A stretch of DNA of 64,000 nucleotides. It comes from Bryobacterales bacterium. GTDB lineage: Bacteria > Acidobacteriota > Terriglobia > Bryobacterales > Bryobacteraceae. The translations under genes and the position numbers were made by a program. Shown here piece by piece: positions 8,492-17,551 of the stretch. The notes beneath the pieces are model-generated. The model saw nothing but the letters and a program-made list of their open reading frames with translations. It was not told the origin of the DNA and made no database searches. The stretch spans positions 372,001-436,000 of the forward strand of contig JADJOP010000004.1 of the NCBI GenBank assembly GCA_016713735.1, written 5' to 3'. Positions within the stretch are counted from its first letter, which is position 1. Each line of letters starts with the position of its first letter.

Positions 8492-10462
8492 ATGGCGAAG
8501 GCGGCGCGAATCGCTCCTCGCAGACCCGCCCCCCCGGACTTACCAGGGGGGATCGCCGATGCGATTGCCGCCATCGCCGCCGGGGAGGTGGACGCGCTGG
8601 TTTTACGCACGCCGGCAGGTGAGCAGATCTTCTCCGCAGTGACTGAGGAGCATCCCTACCGGGCACTTGTGGAGGCGATGCGGGAAGGCGCCCTCACCCT
8701 GACCCGCGACAGTATGGTTGTCTATGCCAACTCAGCGTTCGCCTCGTTGGTGGGGCTGGGCCTGGAAAAGGTGATTGGAAGCAACTTCAAGCGCTTTGTC
8801 TGCCGCCGGGACGCGCCCAGGATCGAGGCTTTGCTCCGGGAGGCCAGAACGGCTCCAACCCGCGCCGAGATCTCGCTCCAGGCGCCCTCTGGCCGCTGCG
8901 TGCCCGCCCAAATCTCCATCCAGTCGCTGCCTGGACGGACGCCGGAGAAGTTTTGCGCCGTGGTCACGGATCTGACCGAGGTGGAGGTGAACCATCAATC
9001 GCAGGCGCGCCTGGCCTCGATCGTGGCAACCTCTTCGGATGCCATCGCCAGCGTCCTACTAGACGGAACCGTGCTCAGCTGGAATCGGGGAGCGGAGCAA
9101 CTTCTGGGTTACCCGGCGGGCGAGATCATTGGGCGGCCTGTGCTGGGGATCTTCCCGGCCCGGGCGGGGGGCGAGTTTCAGGCCATGCTGGCGCGCACGG
9201 CCCTGGGCGAGGCCGTGGCCAGCCTGGAGACGGCCGCTACCCGCAAGGACGGTTTGGAAATCGACGTCCTTCTCACGCTTTCTCCGGTCCACGACCGGGA
9301 GGGAAAAGTGGTGGCAGCCAGCGCCATTGCACGGGACTTCACCGAGCGGCGCAGGGCTGACCGGCGCTTGCTCGGCGTGTTGGAGTCGGCGCCCGATGCC
9401 ATCGTCGTTGTCGATCTTGCCGGTCTGGTGGTCATGGTGAACAGCCAGGCTGAGACGCTGTTCGGCTCGCGCCGCGAGCATCTCGTCGGCAAGGCGTTGA
9501 CATCGCTGCTCTCCCGCGACTTCAGCGAGCAGTTCGCGGAGTGGCTCCGGTTGGGGCCAGTGAAGGTGTGGCCGGCCGGCCACCGCGAATTCACGGTATT
9601 TCGCGCGGGCGGAGGCAGCTTGCCCGCCGAGATTGCCATTGGCGCGGTGGAGACCGGCGAGGGCATCCTGCTGTGCGCCACGCTGCGCGACGTCAGCGAG
9701 CGGCGGCTCTTCCAAACCGCCTTGCAGGAACGGAACTTGCAACTGGAGGAGGCCCTGCTGGCCAAGGACCGCTTCCTGGCTGCCATGTCGCATGAACTGC
9801 GCACTCCCCTGACGGCCATCACCGGCCTCACCGGCCTGCTGCTGATGAGGACCGCCGGGCCGCTGCAGGATGCCCAGGTCCGGCACCTGGAGCGGATTCT
9901 CGGCAGCAGCCGCCACCTGAAGACGCTCATCAGCGACTTGCTCGACCTGGCACGCCTGGAGTCGGGGAATGCCACCCTCCAGATCACACAGGTCGGCTGC
10001 GACGAACTGGTGGAAGAGGTGATGCAGGAACTGGCCTCTCAGGCCGAGCACAAGGGCTTGGCGCTGGTGGCGGGCAGCTGCAGCGGTCATGTGACGGTGC
10101 AGACTGACCGGCGCTACCTGCGCCAGATTCTGTCCAATCTGGTGGGCAACTCCGTCAAGTACACCACCCAGGGCGAAGTTGTTGTCTCGTTCCGGAAAGA
10201 GAACGACGGCAGGCGCGACCTGGTTCGATTCGCGGTTCGCGATACCGGCGTCGGCATCTGTGCGGAGGACCTTACCCGGTTGTTCTCCGAGTTCTGGCGC
10301 GCCCAAAGCGCCACCGGAAGCCGCAGCGAAGGAACCGGCATTGGACTGTATCTCAGCCAGCGCCTGGCTTCGCTGTTGGGCGGCCGGATTACCGTCGAGA
10401 GCGAGCCCGGCCGTGGCAGCACGTTCACGCTGAGCCTCCCTTTGCACGCCCCCGATGGCTAG
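8492..10462 (+). CDS. Hybrid-less sensor histidine kinase with three PAS domains
   Basis: A 656-residue soluble kinase with no membrane segment. There are three PAS domains, about residues 55-165, 170-290 and 295-405; the second and third carry the usual DGTVLSWNRGAEQLLGY and NSQAETLFG blocks. A HisKA dimerisation domain follows with H-box FLAAMSHELRTPLTAI (His near 433), then a HATPase domain with N-box ILSNLVGNSVKYT, G1 VRDTGVGI and G2 GTGIGLYLSQ. It begins right after the kaiB stop, so it is the third gene of a kaiC-kaiB-kinase operon. Clock output in cyanobacteria runs through the KaiB-fold kinase SasA; here the PAS kinase could play an analogous role, which is inference from context. No receiver domain is present. 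Confidence 0.9.
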   Translation: MAKAARIAPRRPAPPDLPGGIADAIAAIAAGEVDALVLRTPAGEQIFSAVTEEHPYRALVEAMREGALTLTRDSMVVYANSAFASLVGLGLEKVIGSNFKRFVCRRDAPRIEALLREARTAPTRAEISLQAPSGRCVPAQISIQSLPGRTPEKFCAVVTDLTEVEVNHQSQARLASIVATSSDAIASVLLDGTVLSWNRGAEQLLGYPAGEIIGRPVLGIFPARAGGEFQAMLARTALGEAVASLETAATRKDGLEIDVLLTLSPVHDREGKVVAASAIARDFTERRRADRRLLGVLESAPDAIVVVDLAGLVVMVNSQAETLFGSRREHLVGKALTSLLSRDFSEQFAEWLRLGPVKVWPAGHREFTVFRAGGGSLPAEIAIGAVETGEGILLCATLRDVSERRLFQTALQERNLQLEEALLAKDRFLAAMSHELRTPLTAITGLTGLLLMRTAGPLQDAQVRHLERILGSSRHLKTLISDLLDLARLESGNATLQITQVGCDELVEEVMQELASQAEHKGLALVAGSCSGHVTVQTDRRYLRQILSNLVGNSVKYTTQGEVVVSFRKENDGRRDLVRFAVRDTGVGICAEDLTRLFSEFWRAQSATGSRSEGTGIGLYLSQRLASLLGGRITVESEPGRGSTFTLSLPLHAPDG

Positions 10463-10762
10463 GCTCCGCGCCTGCTGGTGGCCCAGCCCGATTCCAACCC
10501 GAAGACTCCCGCGGGCTTTTCCGCCGCTAGGCGCCGATGACCCCGGCCCGCGGGGCTCACTGATCGAAGGCGCAAGACCGTTCCAGGCCGGCCACGGGCG
10601 GCATCAAGAGTAGGAGTGTGGCCGGCCGGAATGTCCTTGGTGCGGCAGTTGCATGTGGGGCGCTGGCGAATTTGGCCAGGGCGCTCACCAGGCGCGGCGG
10701 CTGAGGCGGCCCCTCTCAAGCAGCGAGAGCAGCAGCTCGATCGTACGGCTCACATCCTCCCC
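10463..10762. other. Intergenic region between convergent kinase and GH127 genes
   Basis: About 300 bases between two converging genes. A short GC hairpin followed by a T run (CCCGCGGGCTTTT near 10508-10520) could end transcription of the kinase operon but is weak. No gene is supported. Confidence 0.3.
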
Positions 10763-12763
10763 TCAGCGAGCCACGGCAAGCCACACGCTCATGTAGGGCA
10801 CGCCGCGGTTGTTCCAGGCATAGTAGGGGATGAGCCGAAGCGGAACGCTCTCCGGTTTGCCCGGCCGGAGCGGCCGGTAGAGCTGGTTGGTCCAGTCTCC
10901 CTGCCGGACAAGACGGCCTTCGCCCTCAATCACAGTGACCCCGCCGAGGAGGGAACGGTCGTATCGGGCCGTGAGCTTAGCATTCACCGGCAACGCCACG
11001 TCGGAGGGCTTGACGCCCGCGGGCAGGTCGAACGACTCGAGCGCATAGACCACCGGCCCGCGCGCCACGGCCACTTGGTTGCGGGCTTCCTCCACTTTCG
11101 GGTTGGCCTCCAGAAGGCGCGGCTGCATGGGGAGGCCGAGCTCGATGGTGTCGCCCGCTTTCCACACACGACTCACCTCGGCGTAGGCGCCCGGCCGGAG
11201 GGCGGCCTTGGCCGTGCTGCCGTTCACCTTCAGCGTCGCGCTCTCGGCCCAGGCCGGAATGCGCAGGCGCACGGCCAAGGCTTGCGCCGTGCCTTGTTGG
11301 AAGGTGAACTTGATCTGCCCTTGCCACGGATATTCCGTCTGCTGCACCAGGTCGACGACGGCGCCCGAAGGCAGTTGCGTCTTCAGCGTATTGCTGCCGT
11401 AGAAGTGCACCCACACGGTGTTGTCCGACCAGCCATAGGCCCAGCCAGCAAGCTCGGCCACCGTCCGCGCCACATTTGGCGGGCAGCAGAAACAGTAGGG
11501 CGCGCCCGGGGTTGTCGTTGCCGGCCATCGATCCCAACTATCGTTGCGGAGCAGCCGGTCCTCCTTGCCGTCGCGGCGCAGCACGTTGGCATAGCAGTAA
11601 GTCGTGCCGTCCAGCCCCCAGCCGGAGAGGAAGGTGTTGTAGAGCACCTGCTCGACGACATCGGCATAGCGCGCCTCGCCCGAGATACCCAACATCCGCC
11701 AGCTCCACATGGCATGTGCGATGTTGGCGCAGGTTTCGTTATAAGCGATCGAGTTCGGAAGCTGGTAGCGGAATCCGAACGCCTCGTGAACAGGATCGCC
11801 GCGGAACGAGACGCCGTTGTTGATGGCGGCGATTCCACCGGTGACATACATTTTGCGGTAGCTGACGTCTTCCCATAACCGGACCAGCGATGTCCACAGT
11901 TCGGCTTCGCCTGTTTCGGCGTAGACATCCGTCGCTCCGGCCCACAGGTAGGGCCCGGTTACGGAGTGGCCCACGGCTTCGGTTTCCTGGCGCATCGGAA
12001 TGCGAGCCTGATTCTGGTCGGTGCCGCCCGGGCGCGCTCCCCGCATGAGTGTGTAGATATGGGCCAGATCGAGGTGTTTCGGATCGCCCGTCAGGCGGTA
12101 CAGCTCGACCAACCCCATCACCTGCGAGGGGTTGAAGTCGAAATGCACGAGCTCCGGCGGGCGCGGCTTGAAGACGCCATAGAGATAGTCGGCCGTTTTG
12201 CGGGCCACGGCAAGGAAGTTGTCCTTGCCCGTGATGCGCTTGTGCACGCACGCGGCCGTGATCAGGTGGCCCATGTTGTACAGCTCGTGGTAGCGCAGGC
12301 TGCCCCAGCGCTTCTTCGAGGTGAGTTGCGTTTGGGTGCCGATGTAGCCTTCCGGCGTCTGCGCTTTGGCGATGATCGAGATGGCCTCGTCCATCTGCCG
12401 GTCCAGGTTCGGGTCCTTGGTATGGAGCCAAACCGCGGCCAACGTCTCGATCACCTTGTAGACATCGCCATCGCTCCAGTCGTTGCCGTGGAACTGGCCC
12501 TTCTCCAGGCCGGCGGCGATCTTCAGATTGACCAGATTGGCCGAGTTGCCCGGATCCTGGATGGTCTTCCACAGCCCGGGAACGCTCTTTTCGCTGACCG
12601 TCCGGAAGCGGTCACCCCAGAAGCCCTCCGTCCACCGCACGGCGTCGAGGTCAAAGGTCCTCACCTTCACATGCGGGCTCGCCGTGGTGTCGATGACACC
12701 GCGATTGCGTGCTTGCGCCGACAGAGCAAGGGCCGAGAGCAAAACCAGCAGAGTCATCCGCAT
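10763..12763 (-). CDS. GH127 family glycoside hydrolase (beta-L-arabinofuranosidase-like)
   Basis: A 666-residue secreted enzyme with a signal peptide (MTLLVLLSALALSAQA). It is the DUF1680/GH127 (alpha/alpha)6 barrel with C-terminal beta domains. The zinc/catalytic set of GH127 is visible: Glu and Cys in YNETCAN (about residues 341-345) and the Cys pair in FCCPPN (about 424). In characterised beta-L-arabinofuranosidases one of these Cys is the nucleophile. The start has GAGGAGG upstream and lies 15 bases after the oar stop, so the two form a leftward operon. A second GH127 is in the divergent operon at 19.8 kb. The exact sugar removed is not certain; GH127 members also act on other furanosides. 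Confidence 0.9.
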   Translation of the reverse strand: MRMTLLVLLSALALSAQARNRGVIDTTASPHVKVRTFDLDAVRWTEGFWGDRFRTVSEKSVPGLWKTIQDPGNSANLVNLKIAAGLEKGQFHGNDWSDGDVYKVIETLAAVWLHTKDPNLDRQMDEAISIIAKAQTPEGYIGTQTQLTSKKRWGSLRYHELYNMGHLITAACVHKRITGKDNFLAVARKTADYLYGVFKPRPPELVHFDFNPSQVMGLVELYRLTGDPKHLDLAHIYTLMRGARPGGTDQNQARIPMRQETEAVGHSVTGPYLWAGATDVYAETGEAELWTSLVRLWEDVSYRKMYVTGGIAAINNGVSFRGDPVHEAFGFRYQLPNSIAYNETCANIAHAMWSWRMLGISGEARYADVVEQVLYNTFLSGWGLDGTTYCYANVLRRDGKEDRLLRNDSWDRWPATTTPGAPYCFCCPPNVARTVAELAGWAYGWSDNTVWVHFYGSNTLKTQLPSGAVVDLVQQTEYPWQGQIKFTFQQGTAQALAVRLRIPAWAESATLKVNGSTAKAALRPGAYAEVSRVWKAGDTIELGLPMQPRLLEANPKVEEARNQVAVARGPVVYALESFDLPAGVKPSDVALPVNAKLTARYDRSLLGGVTVIEGEGRLVRQGDWTNQLYRPLRPGKPESVPLRLIPYYAWNNRGVPYMSVWLAVAR

Positions 12764-12778
12764 GGTGCAGCCTCCTCC

Positions 12779-15700
12779 TCAGAAGTTGATCTTCAGTCCA
12801 ATTTGGATGATACGCGCGGCGCCGGCCGAATTGATCGTCCCGAATGCCGGGCTTCCCAGCGCCGTGGCCGGAAGTCCGAAATTCGTGTTGTTGAAGGCAT
12901 TGAACGCTTCCCCTCGCAGTTGGGCGCGAAAGCGCTCGGTGAGGGCGATGTTCTTGAGCAGCGAGAGGTCGAAATTGATGTTGGCTGGGCCGCGAACGTC
13001 GGGCAGTGTGCGCCCCAGGTTGCCGAACGTGAAGGGGGCAGGCTGCGTGAATGCCGAGGTGTCAAAGTACCGGTTGAGGCGGTCCACCACCGGGCCTGTG
13101 AGCTTGGCGCTCACGCCCGTACTATTCGGCCGCGAACCGCCGCCGTAGGAATTAGTGTTATTGACCTGCGTGGTAAGCGTGAGCGGAATGCCGCTTTGGA
13201 AGGAGGCCAACCCGTTCAACTGCCAGCCGCCCACGATCATATTGGCGACGGCCGGCAGCGAGGAGCCGATGGCCTTGCCGCGCCCGATGGGCAGTTCGTA
13301 GCCGCCGGCGACGGTGAAGCGCTGCGGGCCCTGCTGCGAATTCAGGCTGCGTTCGGAGCGGCGGTCGTTGTGGTTCTGGAAGTTGGGCACATCACCGATC
13401 CAGGCAATCCGGCTTCCCGGCGCGCCGTCGTCGATCATCTTGTTGAAGGTATAGCTGATCAGGAAGTTCAGCCCGTGGGAGAAGCGCTTATCCGCGCGGA
13501 TCTCAATCGCATGGAAGGTAGAACTGCCTGATGTCGAGCCAATGGTGTTCACCCCTGTGAACTGTGGATAGGGACGCAGCAGTTGACCATAGGTGGTGGT
13601 GGCCGCTCCCAATGCTTGCGCCGCCGGAATCGTGCCCCGGAACGGGTTGGCCACCACGCGCTGCAAGTCGGTTCTGAGGGAAAGAAATTGGTCGGGCAGT
13701 TGGTTGTACTGCAGGTTCTGCCAGAGATGCGTCCCTTTGCTGCCCGCATAGGCCATGTCGAGACCGATGTCGCCTGGAAGTTGGCGTTGGATGCTGAAGT
13801 TCCAGTGCTGCATATAGAGGCCCTGTTGGTCCCGGTCGGGAGCGCTGATGCCGCCTCCGATGTTGGTCAGCAACCCGAGACTGGAACCCGTAGGGGCGAC
13901 GAAGCCATTGGGGAACGGATCGGAGTAGTAAGTGGCGATGTTCACGCCATCGGCGCTGGCCACATGAGGAGTTGTCGCCGAGAAACCGGTCTGGCCAAGT
14001 TGATTGAAATCCCAACCCGTGCGCGGCGCGAAAAAGATGCCATAGCCGCCGCGAACCACCGTCATGTCATTCACCTGGTAGGCGAAGCCGAATCTCGGTG
14101 AGAAGTTATGATTCACCGCCGCTTGTTCACGCGGGATGCCGCCCACGTTCACAAAGCCCAAGCCGCCGCGCAGCGGGCCGACGCCGGCAACCTGCAACGG
14201 AACCTGGCTGTTGTAGTCGAGTATGTTCAACCTGTCGTAACGGTCCGTGCGCAGGTTCTCGATCTCAAAGCGCAGCCCGAGGTTCAGGGTCAGTTTCGGT
14301 GTGAGCTTGTAATCGTCCTGCACGAACGCACCGTAGTAGTAGCTCTGGATATCCTGCGTGGCGTTGTTCTGCGCGTTCCCCGCGCCGGCCAGGCCGAGCA
14401 GAAAACTGGCCACACTATGGCCGGCCGTGGCGCTGCCCTGCAGCGGATTTGGCCCCTGTGTGAGGCCAGGGCTGAAGGTGAAGTTGGGCAGTGTCGGCCG
14501 GTAGCCGCCAGAGCGGAACAGCCGGCCCTCAAACCCCGCCTTCCACACGTGCCTGCCCCGCGTGTGCGTGACGTCGCTTTGCGCGGTGTAGGCGTTGGAG
14601 ATGTTGTTGATGATCGTGGTGTTCACCGGACCAATACTGCTCGTGCCGAAGCCAATATTGCTCACTGAATAGCCGTTGACGGTGATGGACGGAAACACGG
14701 GAGCGGCTTGCGCGTCGCGGAAGTACCGCGGGAAACCCAGTTGCGTTGAGTCGAAGTCGGTGTCAAAGGGGTTGTTGTTATCCCGCAGGCGGGTCCAGCC
14801 CACGCGGAACGTGGCAAACGTCGTTGGCGAAAACGAGTGGGTATCGTTGATGGCCAGATTGCGCTGCGTGAACAGCTGCGGTCCGGAGGAGGGGTTCGCG
14901 CTGGCGCTGTTGAAGATGGTGGGCGGAGTCACTTCGGACTCGTTCCAGGAGAACCTGCCGAAGATGCGGTTGGCGTTGTTGAACGTGTGGTCGACCCGCA
15001 TGTTGAGCTGGTTCACCATGTACTTTTCCGGCTGGTTGCTGATGAAGTTGTTGATCTGGGTCACCGCATTGCCCGGCAAGTTCGGCTCCATCCAGTGCGG
15101 CAGAATGTTGCGGCTGACCGTGTTGAAACGGTTAGCGGGAATCCTGTTGCCGGGAAACGCCTGGCGCTGGAAGCCTGTCCCCACCGGGGCGGCAGTGAGC
15201 GGATCGAAGATCTCGATGAGCCGTCCGTTCTGTGCCAGGGTGCGGCTGAAGTCTCCCACACGCTGCTCGGCGGTGGGTACGGAGTATAAGAAGGTGCGGC
15301 CTGTCGTGCGGCGCAGCCCTTCGTAGTTAGCGAAGTAAAACGTTCTGTCCTTGCGCACGGGCCCGCCCACGCTGACGCCAAATTGATTGAACCGGAACGG
15401 CGGCTTGGCCTGCCCAGAGCGGTTGTTGATCCAGGAGTTGGAGTCGAGCGCATCGTTGCGCAGAAAGTTGTAGACCGTGCCGTGGACCTGGTTGGTGCCG
15501 CTCTTCATCACCACATTCACTACGCCGCCGGCTGTGCGGCCGAACTCCGCCGCCATGTTGTTGGTCTTCACCTCGAACTCCTGCACGGCATCAATCGAGG
15601 GGACCACCGTGAACTGGTTGTACTGCGGCGACGTGCTGGGAATGCCATCCAGAAGGACCTCGTTAGCCATCGCCGGCCCGCCATTGATGGAGAGATTCGA

Positions 15701-16225
15701 AAGTGGGATGTTGTTGCCCGGCAGCGAGGTGCGGCGATAGGCCTGAGTGCCCGGCGCCAGGAAGATCAGATCGAAGGGATTGCGCCCATTCAAGGGCAGT
15801 TCGACGATCTTGCGGTTGTCCACCACCGAACGGAGCGACGACTCCCCTGTTTGCAGCAACGGCAAGTCGGCCGTTACCGAAACCGATTCACTCACGCTTC
15901 CGAGCGGCATGACGAAATCCAGCCGCACCGTCGAGTTGACGCTGAGCGTGATGCCGGAACGTTCCGCCGTGCGGAAGCCCTCTTTCTGAACCGTCACCGA
16001 GTAGGAGCCCGGCTCCAGCAGCGGCACCGAGTAGTTACCCGACTCGTTGCTCGCCGTTTGGCGAATCACACCGGTGGCGGTGTTTCTGGCTACCACGCTG
16101 GCCGCGGGGACAGCGGCCCCGGTGGGGTCGGTGACGATGCCTGTGATTTGACCGGCCGTGGTCTGGGCGATTGCGGAAATGGGGGCGAGGCTGAGTGCCA
16201 GGAAGGCGAGGGTGCGAGCAGACAT
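12779..16225 (-). CDS. Oar-like TonB-dependent outer-membrane receptor with carboxypeptidase-regulatory N-domain
   Basis: A 1148-residue outer-membrane protein. A signal peptide (SARTLAFLALSLAPISAIAQ) is followed by a carboxypeptidase-regulatory-like beta domain (about 25-105; GQITGIVTDPTGAAVPAASV). Next come a plug-like segment (about 120-235; ELPLNGRNPFDLIFLAPG) and a long beta-barrel ending in an aromatic/Phe terminus (LKINF). Acidobacteria encode many such receptors for uptake of glycans or peptides. ATG 16225 has AAGGAG upstream; 19 more codons are open but lack support. It is first in an operon with a GH127 enzyme and divergent from a sugar-transport operon, suggesting import of an arabinose- or rhamnose-containing polymer fragment. 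A GntR-type operator overlaps its promoter. Confidence 0.88.
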   Translation of the reverse strand: MSARTLAFLALSLAPISAIAQTTAGQITGIVTDPTGAAVPAASVVARNTATGVIRQTASNESGNYSVPLLEPGSYSVTVQKEGFRTAERSGITLSVNSTVRLDFVMPLGSVSESVSVTADLPLLQTGESSLRSVVDNRKIVELPLNGRNPFDLIFLAPGTQAYRRTSLPGNNIPLSNLSINGGPAMANEVLLDGIPSTSPQYNQFTVVPSIDAVQEFEVKTNNMAAEFGRTAGGVVNVVMKSGTNQVHGTVYNFLRNDALDSNSWINNRSGQAKPPFRFNQFGVSVGGPVRKDRTFYFANYEGLRRTTGRTFLYSVPTAEQRVGDFSRTLAQNGRLIEIFDPLTAAPVGTGFQRQAFPGNRIPANRFNTVSRNILPHWMEPNLPGNAVTQINNFISNQPEKYMVNQLNMRVDHTFNNANRIFGRFSWNESEVTPPTIFNSASANPSSGPQLFTQRNLAINDTHSFSPTTFATFRVGWTRLRDNNNPFDTDFDSTQLGFPRYFRDAQAAPVFPSITVNGYSVSNIGFGTSSIGPVNTTIINNISNAYTAQSDVTHTRGRHVWKAGFEGRLFRSGGYRPTLPNFTFSPGLTQGPNPLQGSATAGHSVASFLLGLAGAGNAQNNATQDIQSYYYGAFVQDDYKLTPKLTLNLGLRFEIENLRTDRYDRLNILDYNSQVPLQVAGVGPLRGGLGFVNVGGIPREQAAVNHNFSPRFGFAYQVNDMTVVRGGYGIFFAPRTGWDFNQLGQTGFSATTPHVASADGVNIATYYSDPFPNGFVAPTGSSLGLLTNIGGGISAPDRDQQGLYMQHWNFSIQRQLPGDIGLDMAYAGSKGTHLWQNLQYNQLPDQFLSLRTDLQRVVANPFRGTIPAAQALGAATTTYGQLLRPYPQFTGVNTIGSTSGSSTFHAIEIRADKRFSHGLNFLISYTFNKMIDDGAPGSRIAWIGDVPNFQNHNDRRSERSLNSQQGPQRFTVAGGYELPIGRGKAIGSSLPAVANMIVGGWQLNGLASFQSGIPLTLTTQVNNTNSYGGGSRPNSTGVSAKLTGPVVDRLNRYFDTSAFTQPAPFTFGNLGRTLPDVRGPANINFDLSLLKNIALTERFRAQLRGEAFNAFNNTNFGLPATALGSPAFGTINSAGAARIIQIGLKINF

Positions 16226-16243
16226 GGCGCGAGGCTCCTTTCG

Positions 16244-16258
16244 ATTGGTAGATCCAAT
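16244..16258. promoter_or_regulatory. Operator ATTGG-N5-CCAAT on the oar promoter
   Basis: ATTGGTAGATCCAAT is a perfect five-base inverted repeat with a five-base centre. Read leftward it sits in ATATATTGGATCTACCAAT, overlapping the likely -10 of the oar promoter (TTGACG as -35 at 16282-16277, TATATT or TATTGG as -10). The form fits GntR/FadR-family sites such as UxuR, and a GntR/FadR gene is in the locus. Related sites occur at 16339 and 18997. Confidence 0.65.
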
Positions 16259-16310
16259 ATATTCCCAGGTGGGCTTCGTCAATGCATATTGTTGATATTT
16301 TTATTAATTA

Positions 16311-16340
16311 TTGACAAAGGTTCAGCTCTAAACCTAAAAT
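16311..16340 (+). promoter_or_regulatory. Sigma-70-type promoter for the rhaT operon
   Basis: TTGACA at 16311-16316 is separated by 18 bases from TAAAAT at 16335-16340, in a local AT-rich patch between the divergent operons. The -10 overlaps the first bases of the second operator. The spacing is slightly long but both hexamers are near consensus. Confidence 0.55.
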
Positions 16341-16353
16341 TGGAACGACCAAT
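16339..16353. promoter_or_regulatory. Operator ATTGG-N5-CCAAT on the rhaT promoter
   Basis: ATTGGAACGACCAAT has the same half-sites and spacing as the site at 16244, 95 bases away. On the other strand it reads ATATTGGTCGTTCCAAT, close to the first site's ATATTGGATCTACCAAT. It overlaps the -10 and probable start of the rightward promoter, a repressor position. Confidence 0.65.
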
Positions 16354-16522
16354 ATGGCATGCTGCATCATCCCGTCGAACCTTCTGGTCATCCTCGCCGT
16401 CTGCGCGGCTACCGGCCACTGGGCTGCCGTTTCGTCCCCCTCTGTGCGCCCCCACGCGGCCGCCAAAACAGAGGCGTTTCCCGTATGTCGCCCCGCACAC
16501 CCGGCGCTATGGAGCTATGGAA

Positions 16523-17542
16523 ATGAATGACTCCTACCTTCCCTTCGTTCTCGTCCTCATGGCCAGCTTCTTTCAGGGATCGTTTGGCTTGGGGATGAAG
16601 AAGACGAGCCCGCTGGCCTGGGAGGTCTGGTGGTTCCTCTACGCCGCCGTGGGCATGGTGGCCGTTCCCTGCCTATGGGCAAGCCTGGTCGTCCCGTCGC
16701 TTGGTGCGGCGATCACGACGGCCGGTGCAACCCCAGTGGCTCTTGCCGCTTTCTTCGGTTTCCTGTGGGGCGTGGGAGGCATCCTGTTCGGCCTCAGCGT
16801 CTCCTATGTCGGCATCTCGCTCACCTACGGCATAGTCATGGGGCTGGCCGGTTCCGTAGGGTCAGTGGTTCCGCTGGTGCAAGGCGGAGGCATGGGCGGA
16901 CCGGCTGCGCCCTATGTGCTGGCCGGCGTGGGTGTGATGATCGCCGGAGTGGCCGTGGTCGCCTCGGCCGGCATGCAGCGTGACCGGGCGGTTGAGGTGC
17001 AAGGCGTCACGCGCGGTAAACAGTTTCGCCTCGGCATGCTCATCGCCGTGTTGAGCGGCGTGCTGTCAGCCCTGCTCAACGTCGGCTTCGCCAATGCCGC
17101 GCCGGTAGCGCGTGCCGCTGAGTTGGGTGGCGCCAACGCGCGCAACGCCAGCCTCGCGGCTTGGGTGGTTGTGCTGGGCGGAGCGTTCCTCATGAACGCC
17201 GCCTACTGCGTCATGCTGCTGCTACGAGGCCGCAGGATAAAGGTTCCGCACGCAGAGGGAAGCGCTGCGGTCGCTGCCGGATGGGCGGTGCTGACGGGAG
17301 TGCTCTGGTTCGCCGCGCTCGGTGTTTATGGGCAGGGCGCATCCCTGATGGGATCCCTCGGGCCGGTGATCGGCTGGCCCATGCTGCTGGGGCTGGCGCT
17401 CATCATTAGTAACCTTTGGGCGATTCATGCCGGGGAATGGAAGGGCGCGCCAGGTCCCATGCGCCTCATGTTTGCGGGCGTGGCGATCCTCATCGCCGCA
17501 TGCGCGCTCTTGGGCTATTCGAACGGGCTGCAGGGAGCTTGA
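16523..17542 (+). CDS. RhaT-family sugar:proton symporter
   Basis: A 339-residue, ten-helix membrane protein of the drug/metabolite-transporter superfamily, most like L-rhamnose-proton symporter RhaT in length and layout (the E. coli protein is about 344 residues). Helices are evident throughout, with Gly-rich segments such as FFGFLWGVGGILFGLSVSYV and GIVMGLAGSVGSVVPL that resemble RhaT. ATG 16523 has GGAG eight bases upstream; ATG 16517 is an alternative. The open frame extends far upstream but only because it lies antisense to oar. It heads an operon with an aldehyde dehydrogenase, repressor, GH127 and dehydratase. The substrate may be rhamnose or another L-sugar; this is by similarity and context only. 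Confidence 0.8.
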   Translation: MNDSYLPFVLVLMASFFQGSFGLGMKKTSPLAWEVWWFLYAAVGMVAVPCLWASLVVPSLGAAITTAGATPVALAAFFGFLWGVGGILFGLSVSYVGISLTYGIVMGLAGSVGSVVPLVQGGGMGGPAAPYVLAGVGVMIAGVAVVASAGMQRDRAVEVQGVTRGKQFRLGMLIAVLSGVLSALLNVGFANAAPVARAAELGGANARNASLAAWVVVLGGAFLMNAAYCVMLLLRGRRIKVPHAEGSAAVAAGWAVLTGVLWFAALGVYGQGASLMGSLGPVIGWPMLLGLALIISNLWAIHAGEWKGAPGPMRLMFAGVAILIAACALLGYSNGLQGA

Positions 17543-17551
17543 GGAGCAACC

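Noticed and set aside
9059..10447. 462-codon minus-strand frame opposite the histidine kinase
   Set aside because: Shadow frame; the plus strand has a complete kinase with all motifs.
11966..13531. 521-codon plus-strand frame opposite GH127 and oar
   Set aside because: Crosses two real genes on the other strand and is low-complexity Arg/His-rich.
15383..16522. Upstream extension of the RhaT-type gene
   Set aside because: Lies antisense to oar; the transporter homology and GGAG site begin at 16511-16523.
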